The notes under the pieces: model-generated | Told to the model about the DNA's origin: nothing | Seen by the model: only the letters and a program-made list of their open reading frames with translations | The model's database searches: none | Made by a program: the position numbers and the translations under genes | Shown: one piece after another, positions 59,928-64,000 of the stretch | Layout: every line of letters starts with the position of its first letter | Position numbering within the stretch: position 1 is the stretch's first letter | Source: Arthrobacter sp. FW306-07-I | GTDB lineage: Bacteria > Actinomycetota > Actinomycetes > Actinomycetales > Micrococcaceae | Length of the DNA stretch: 64,000 nt | Direction: 5' to 3' | Assembly (NCBI RefSeq): GCF_021800405.1 | Contig: NZ_CP084550.1 | Location: forward strand, 1,302,001-1,366,000

Positions 59928-59961
59928 CAATTCCGGGCTTGCGCCCGGGGCTGGAGTCGAT

Positions 59962-61380
59962 GTGGCTACTTCTGAACAACTGCCCGAGGTCCTGGTTGGA
60001 CAGGGCAGGAAAGCTACCTCTCGCATTGAGCGAAACACCTCTGAAACCGGCGCGGCAACTGATGCTGCGGCCGGTTTTGCTGTCTCCGGAAGGGAAGCCG
60101 ACATCCACACTTTCGTCATCGACACCTCCGTCCTGCTCTCCGATCCCCGCGCACTCCTGCGGTTCGCCGAACACGAGGTGGTTGTCCCCGTCGTCGTCAT
60201 CACCGAACTCGAAGCCAAGCGGCACGACCCGGAGCTGGGCTACTTCGCCCGGAAGGCCCTGCGGCTCCTGGATGACCTCCGGGTCAAGCATGGCGGCCTG
60301 AACCAGCCCCTCCCCATTGGCGACGAGGGCGGCACCCTGATGGTGGAGCTCAACCACATCTCCTCCGAAGTCCTGCCCCTGGGCTTCCGCAGCGGCGACA
60401 ACGACAGCCGGATCCTCGCCGTGGCCAAGAACCTGGCCAACGAGGGACGCAACGTCACCGTAGTCTCCAAGGACCTGCCCATGAGGGTCAAAGCCTCCGC
60501 CATGGGCCTCACCGCTGACGAATACCGCAACGAACTGGTCAAGGACTCCGGCTGGACCGGCGTCGCCGAAGTGGAAGCCGACGAGCAGGAGATCGCTACC
60601 CTGTACGGCCACGAGCCTGTCTTCATCCCCGCCGCCGCCGAACTGCCCGTCAACACCGGGCTGGTGCTACTCTCCAACCGCGGCTCGGCGCTCGGCCGGG
60701 TGGGTGCCGACAAGCAGGTCCGCCTGGTCAAGGGCGACCGGGACGTGTTCGGACTCCACGGCCGGTCCGCCGAGCAACGGCTGGCCATCGACATGCTGAT
60801 GGATCCCGCCGTCGGCATCGTCTCCATCGGCGGCCGCGCCGGTACCGGCAAGTCCGCACTGGCCCTCTGTGCAGGCCTCGAGGCGGTGCTGGAACGCCGC
60901 GAACACCGCAAAGTGATCGTCTTCAGGCCCCTCTACGCCGTGGGCGGCCAGGAACTCGGCTACCTGCCGGGCTCCGAGTCGGAGAAGATGAACCCCTGGG
61001 CGCAGGCAGTCTTCGACACCCTGGGCGCATTGGTCAGCCAGGAAGTGGTGGAGGAGGTCATGGACCGCGGCATGCTCGAAGTCATGCCGCTCACCCACAT
61101 CCGCGGACGCTCCCTCCACGACGCCTTCGTGATCGTCGATGAGGCCCAGTCCCTCGAAAAGAACGTCCTCCTCACGGTCATGAGCCGCATCGGCCAAAAC
61201 TCGAAGATCGTCCTCACCCACGACGTCGCCCAGCGGGACAACCTCCGCGTGGGCCGCCACGACGGAATCGCCGCCGTCGTCGAAACCCTCAAAGGACACC
61301 CGCTCTTCGGCCACGTCACCCTCACCCGCTCCGAGCGCTCGCCCATCGCAGCGCTCGTGACGGAACTCCTCGAGGGCTAA
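59962..61380 (+). CDS. phoH: PIN-PhoH family ATPase/ribonuclease (PhoH2-like)
   Basis: A two-domain protein joining a PIN ribonuclease domain to a PhoH helicase-like ATPase. From GTG 59962 (GGAG at 59953-59956) it has 472 residues. The PIN domain (about 50-190) opens [13 protein letters not shown] and has [11 protein letters not shown] and [14 protein letters not shown], giving the acidic metal-binding set. The PhoH domain (about 265-472) has Walker [14 protein letters not shown] and Walker [12 protein letters not shown], plus [12 protein letters not shown]. Mycobacterial PhoH2 acts as an RNA-unwinding and -cleaving enzyme. A structured leader with a short ORF precedes it. Confidence 0.93.
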   Translation: MATSEQLPEVLVGQGRKATSRIERNTSETGAATDAAAGFAVSGREADIHTFVIDTSVLLSDPRALLRFAEHEVVVPVVVITELEAKRHDPELGYFARKALRLLDDLRVKHGGLNQPLPIGDEGGTLMVELNHISSEVLPLGFRSGDNDSRILAVAKNLANEGRNVTVVSKDLPMRVKASAMGLTADEYRNELVKDSGWTGVAEVEADEQEIATLYGHEPVFIPAAAELPVNTGLVLLSNRGSALGRVGADKQVRLVKGDRDVFGLHGRSAEQRLAIDMLMDPAVGIVSIGGRAGTGKSALALCAGLEAVLERREHRKVIVFRPLYAVGGQELGYLPGSESEKMNPWAQAVFDTLGALVSQEVVEEVMDRGMLEVMPLTHIRGRSLHDAFVIVDEAQSLEKNVLLTVMSRIGQNSKIVLTHDVAQRDNLRVGRHDGIAAVVETLKGHPLFGHVTLTRSERSPIAALVTELLEG

Positions 61381-61392
61381 GCCACCAACGCA

Positions 61393-61430
61393 GGGACCGT
61401 GGCCTGGTTCGCCGGGCCACGGCCCTCTCT
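61393..61430. terminator. Bidirectional terminator between phoH and the GNAT gene
   Basis: Arms GGG-CCGTGGCC (61393-61404, one unpaired base) and GGCCACGG-CCC (61415-61425), followed by TCTCTTT. It lies between the convergent phoH and acetyltransferase genes. Confidence 0.75.
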
Positions 61431-62078
61431 TTAGGCGATGCCGAGGAACCGCGCTGCTGCTTCGTGGCCCTCGACCCGCAGCTCCCAGTCGGGTCGCTTG
61501 AACGTTTCCGGGGTGACCCGGACCAGTTGGACTGTTTGGACTTGGCTCCCCCAGGCTTTGCGGGTGGTGCCGTTGGGTTCGTAGCCGAGGGAGCGGGATA
61601 CGCCCAGGGAGGCTTCGTTCCAGGCGGCGGCCTCAGATTCGGCGACTTCCGCGCCGAGCCAGTCGAAGGCCCAGAGGACGACGGCGGCGCGCATCTCTTT
61701 GCCAAGGCCCCGGCCCTGGGCGGACTGCTTGAGCCACGAGCCGGTGGACATTGTCTTGAGGGCCGGGAAGTCCTTGGCCCCGACGTCCTGGCAGCCGATG
61801 AACTGGCCCTCGTGCCAGATGCCCAGGAGCAGCGTCCAGTTTTCCGGCGTGCACTCGGCCCTGCAGCGCCAGTACCAGCGGGCCATGTTGGGGCCGAGTT
61901 CGTCGTCGGGCAGCTCTGTCCAGGGATTGCTGAAGGGGTTGCTGCCGGGCTCGTGGATGCCGCTGCGGGCCGCTTCGACGGCTGCGGGGATGTCCTGGTC
62001 GGTGATGGGACGGAGTTCCAGTCGCGGCGTGGCCAGGGTGAGGTCGAACAGGGGCCAGATGGAGCTCATTGTCGTCAT
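61431..62078 (-). CDS. GNAT family N-acetyltransferase (RimJ/RimL type)
   Basis: Acetyl-CoA-dependent acetyltransferase of 215 residues. Opening TPRLELRPITDQDIPAAVEAA is typical of the RimJ/RimL branch, as are LGIWHEGQFIGCQDV, the acetyl-CoA loop region SAQGRGLGKEMRAAVVLWAF and NEASLGVSRSLGYEPNG. The substrate is unknown; protein N-termini or small amines are both possible. ATG 62078 is chosen because a TACGCT -10 box lies exactly 6 nt upstream; an in-frame ATG six codons earlier overlaps that box. Confidence 0.88.
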   Translation of the reverse strand: MTTMSSIWPLFDLTLATPRLELRPITDQDIPAAVEAARSGIHEPGSNPFSNPWTELPDDELGPNMARWYWRCRAECTPENWTLLLGIWHEGQFIGCQDVGAKDFPALKTMSTGSWLKQSAQGRGLGKEMRAAVVLWAFDWLGAEVAESEAAAWNEASLGVSRSLGYEPNGTTRKAWGSQVQTVQLVRVTPETFKRPDWELRVEGHEAAARFLGIA

Positions 62079-62090
62079 TCGCGAAGCGTA
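62079..62090 (-). promoter_or_regulatory. Leaderless promoter of the GNAT gene
   Basis: On the minus strand TACGCT (62090-62085) is followed by 6 nt and ATG 62078. Confidence 0.6.
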
Positions 62091-62119
62091 GTCCATCCGC
62101 GCCGGAAGGACCTGTCACG

Positions 62120-62929
62120 TCAGGCAGGAACGTCCCAGCTGATGTGCCTGCGGACGTCGGTGAGGTTCATGGACTGAGCCAGGAACAGGTCGTCGAGCAT
62201 GTACTCATCCACGGCAAGGATCCGGATCCAATGGCCATATCCTACCGTGCCGGCCTCCAGCGATCTGCTGGAAACGCACACGCCGGTGCCGGCGTCCACG
62301 CGAAGCCGGGAAGTGCCCGGAAGGCACAGCGGGGCGGCCGGATCAGCGGGCCGGTAGGCGGCGCTGGGCGCCACAACCGCCTCAAGGACGGGCCGGCCCT
62401 CGTGGTCACCCTGCCGGACCTCCCGGATATCCAGGGCGTTGCTGCCCGGAAACTCGATGGGTACAGGAGCGCTGCCGGCGAGTTCCACGGGGTCCAGCGC
62501 AGCCGCAAAGCGGCCGTTGCCGAACCCTGGCTCGCCGTAGGCCGCTTCAGGCCGGCGCCGCACCAGCCCGCCGTCGTCGTACACGGGCGTGACCAGGTGG
62601 GGAGGCAGGAGCCAGGACTTTCGGGTGGCGCTCACATAGAAGTCGGCTTTGGAATCGTTGATGCCCGTGGTGCTGTGCAAAACCAGCCCTTCCGGGCTTT
62701 CCAGCCGAAGCGCCCCGGGCCGGCGCAACCAGGCACGCACAAAAGGTGCGCCGGGAGCCGGGGCGGATTCAAAGGGCTGGTCCCAGTACTCAAACCTCAG
62801 CGACTGCCACTTCCAAGGGGATGACCGGCAGAGGTTCCGGAACGTGCCGGCCAGGTCGGGTGGGGCGGCAGGAGGGCCGGGCGCAGCAGGGTCCGAAGCG
62901 GGGCGGCGGCGGGAGTCCCAGGTGGACAT
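62120..62929 (-). CDS. Uncharacterised soluble protein
   Basis: I do not recognise a family. The 269-residue protein has a polar, Pro-rich N-terminus (RRPASDPAAPGPPAAPP), no signal peptide or membrane segment, and a body rich in beta-type motifs: EYWDQPFESAPAPG, ADFYVSATRKSWLLPP, LREVR-like repeats and a C-terminal IRILAVDEYMLDDLFLAQS. The layout, with a short helical start and an antiparallel beta body, loosely recalls outer-membrane-lipoprotein-like sensors of actinobacteria, but this is weak. ATG 62929 is chosen because TAAAAT lies 6 nt upstream. It diverges from a prepilin peptidase over 60 nt. Confidence 0.7.
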   Translation of the reverse strand: MSTWDSRRRPASDPAAPGPPAAPPDLAGTFRNLCRSSPWKWQSLRFEYWDQPFESAPAPGAPFVRAWLRRPGALRLESPEGLVLHSTTGINDSKADFYVSATRKSWLLPPHLVTPVYDDGGLVRRRPEAAYGEPGFGNGRFAAALDPVELAGSAPVPIEFPGSNALDIREVRQGDHEGRPVLEAVVAPSAAYRPADPAAPLCLPGTSRLRVDAGTGVCVSSRSLEAGTVGYGHWIRILAVDEYMLDDLFLAQSMNLTDVRRHISWDVPA

Positions 62930-62941
62930 ATCCACATTTTA
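62930..62941 (-). promoter_or_regulatory. Leaderless promoter of the uncharacterised gene
   Basis: On the minus strand TAAAAT (62941-62936) is followed by 6 nt and ATG 62929. The in-frame GTG at 62935 directly abuts the -10 box and so is an unlikely start. Confidence 0.6.
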
Positions 62942-62976
62942 CGCGGGGGCGCTACGGCCGGAATGGGTGCATCCAG

Positions 62977-62989
62977 TAGCATCCGAGGA
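62977..62989 (+). promoter_or_regulatory. Leaderless promoter of the prepilin peptidase gene
   Basis: TAGCAT (62977-62982) is followed by 7 nt and GTG 62990. The upstream ATG at 62963 lies before the -10 box, so it would not be in this transcript. CCGAGGA is a possible weak ribosome site. Confidence 0.55.
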
Positions 62990-63529
62990 GTGATCGGACG
63001 ACTCGGCGACCTCTGGCAGCACACCCCGCTGGCCTTCTGGCTGGTCCTGGCGGCCTGCCTGTACTTTGCGGTGATGGCCGTCCGGCTTACCATCATCGAT
63101 GTCCGGCACCACCTCCTGCCCAACAGGATCGTTTTCCCGTCCTACGCGGTGGCGGGCGCGCTCCTGCTCGCGGCGGGCGCAGTAGCGTGGGCCAGCCCGG
63201 ACGCAGGAGACACAGGAGCGATCCTGGCCACTCCCGCCCTTCGCGTGGTGGCCGGAGCAGGCATCCTGTGGCTGTTCTATTTCGTGCTCCGGTTTATCTA
63301 TCCGCCGGGCATGGGCTTTGGCGACGTCAAGCTCGCAGGAGTACTGGGCATGTACCTTGGCTACCTCAGCTGGGGGCACCTGTTCGCGGGAACTTTCCTG
63401 GCTTTCCTGCTGGGCGGGCTGTGGTCCGTGGCCCTGCTGGCGGCCCGGCGGGGAACCCTGAAGTCCGCCATCCCGTTCGGCCCGTTCATGCTCGCCGGGG
63501 CCGCCGCCGCCATGCTGCTGCCCGCCTGA
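62990..63529 (+). CDS. A24 family prepilin peptidase (short form)
   Basis: An aspartic membrane protease that processes type IV prepilin-like leader peptides, acting in pilus or competence systems. The 179-residue protein has only the peptidase domain, without the N-terminal methylase/Cys domain, with catalytic Asp37 (IIDVRHHLLPN) and Asp112 in the GFGDVKLAG motif, and about six helices. No pilin or tad genes are in the window, so its partner genes must lie elsewhere. GTG 62990 is preferred over ATG 62963 from promoter spacing. Confidence 0.9.
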   Translation: MIGRLGDLWQHTPLAFWLVLAACLYFAVMAVRLTIIDVRHHLLPNRIVFPSYAVAGALLLAAGAVAWASPDAGDTGAILATPALRVVAGAGILWLFYFVLRFIYPPGMGFGDVKLAGVLGMYLGYLSWGHLFAGTFLAFLLGGLWSVALLAARRGTLKSAIPFGPFMLAGAAAAMLLPA

Positions 63530-63560
63530 GCGCTTTGCGATGCGGCAAGGACCTGTTGGA

Positions 63561-63572
63561 TAGGCTGTGGTT
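63561..63572 (+). promoter_or_regulatory. Leaderless promoter of the Nudix gene
   Basis: TAGGCT (63561-63566) is followed by 6 nt and ATG 63573, with no Shine-Dalgarno sequence. Confidence 0.6.
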
Positions 63573-64000
63573 ATGCCTGCACCCGAATATGTCCTGAAGC
63601 TGCGCAAGAAGATCGGCAACGACCCCCTTTGGGTTCCCGGGGTCCGCGGGGTAGTGGTGGATGATGCGGGCAGGATCCTGCTGGCCCAGCGGGCGGACAA
63701 CCGGCAGTGGGCACTCATCAGCGGCATGCTGGACCCGGGAGAGCAGCCTGCCCGGGGCCTGGTCCGGGAGATCTTTGAGGAAACGGCCGTCGTGGCCGAA
63801 GCCGAACGCGTGGTGTCCGTCGGCGCGGTGGGTCCGTTCACCTATCCCAACGGCGATGTCTGCGAGTTCCTGGACGTGGTGTTCCTGTGCCGCTACGTCA
63901 CCGGCGAGGCCAGGGTCAACGACGACGAATCCCTGGCCGTCGGCTGGTTCGGCCCGGACGAGCTTCCCGAACTCATGCCCGGACACCTCACCAGCATCCG
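63573..64000 (+). CDS. Nudix hydrolase (partial, runs off the window)
   Basis: The frame stays open from ATG 63573 to the window end, 142 codons. It reads MPAPEYVLKLRKKIGNDPL, then GVRGVVVDDAGRILLAQRAD, and the Nudix box GMLDPGEQ..LVREIFEETAV, with Ala where the consensus has Gly just after EET, followed by FLDVVFLCRYV and ESLAVGWF. These enzymes hydrolyse nucleoside diphosphates linked to another group; the substrate is not predictable. Family length suggests only a short C-terminal piece is missing. Confidence 0.9.
   Translation, partial: MPAPEYVLKLRKKIGNDPLWVPGVRGVVVDDAGRILLAQRADNRQWALISGMLDPGEQPARGLVREIFEETAVVAEAERVVSVGAVGPFTYPNGDVCEFLDVVFLCRYVTGEARVNDDESLAVGWFGPDELPELMPGHLTSI

Overview
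The window is a chromosomal segment of a high-GC actinobacterium, most likely Arthrobacter, Pseudarthrobacter or a close Micrococcaceae relative. This rests on strong GC bias at third codon positions, frequent GTG/TTG starts, the mycothiol enzyme Mca, a DUF4307 protein, a PIN-PhoH protein, an actinobacterial SdhCDAB operon, and gene orders shared with other Actinobacteria (greA-DUF4307-mca-small membrane protein-hemolysin III-cis-prenyltransferase-PhoH, and eno-FtsB/DivIC-DUF501-ppx). I see no phage, transposon, CRISPR array or rRNA; nearly all of it looks like resident chromosome.

Layout. 1-3.6 kb: the 3' side of a gamma-carbonic-anhydrase-like gene, then purU diverging from glyA-folD, with a ZTP (pfl) riboswitch in front of glyA. 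3.7-6.4 kb: a NodI/NodJ-like ABC exporter (ATPase plus two permeases). 6.5-10.7 kb: a small membrane protein, exonuclease III, trpS, a 2H phosphoesterase and a YihY/BrkB membrane protein. 10.7-14.6 kb: a divergent pair, a GH65/GH95-like glycosidase and an orphan sugar-binding lipoprotein, each promoter carrying a LacI-type operator. 14.7-20.6 kb: an alpha/beta hydrolase, sdhCDAB on the minus strand, and manC. 20.7-23.9 kb: an M20 amidohydrolase, then ohrR-ohr-oxidoreductase. 24.2-34.9 kb: a nucleoside uptake and salvage cluster (BMP lipoprotein, ATPase, two permeases, cdd, deoA), two DedA proteins, add and mazG.

35-41.7 kb: eno, an FtsB-like protein, DUF501, ppx, a membrane-anchored subtilase and a type II NADH dehydrogenase. 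41.8 kb: a tRNA with anticodon UAA. 42.2-47.5 kb: the livJHMGF branched-chain amino-acid transporter. 47.6-54.7 kb: a BI-1 family protein, galKT on the minus strand, an aldose-1-epimerase, an AI-2E family permease and ilvA. 54.7-64 kb: rhomboid, greA, DUF4307, mca, a small membrane protein, hemolysin III, a cis-prenyltransferase, PIN-PhoH, a GNAT acetyltransferase, an unknown protein, a prepilin peptidase and the start of a Nudix gene.

Two things stand out. The regulatory DNA is unusually readable: many genes carry a TANNNT -10 box exactly 6-7 nt before an ATG/GTG, which predicts leaderless mRNAs, and most operons end in long perfect hairpins. Several small regulatory arrangements also merit attention: the ZTP riboswitch, the paired operators of the glycosidase/binding-protein pair, the OhrR palindromes over a -35 box, a TetR-like operator at the hemolysin III gene, a CRP/GlxR-like site at liv, and a short SD-preceded leader ORF with hairpins before phoH. 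I did not find a clearly new multi-gene system. The best candidates for undescribed biology are the glycosidase/orphan-binding-protein locus, the phoH leader ORF and the short UAA tRNA.
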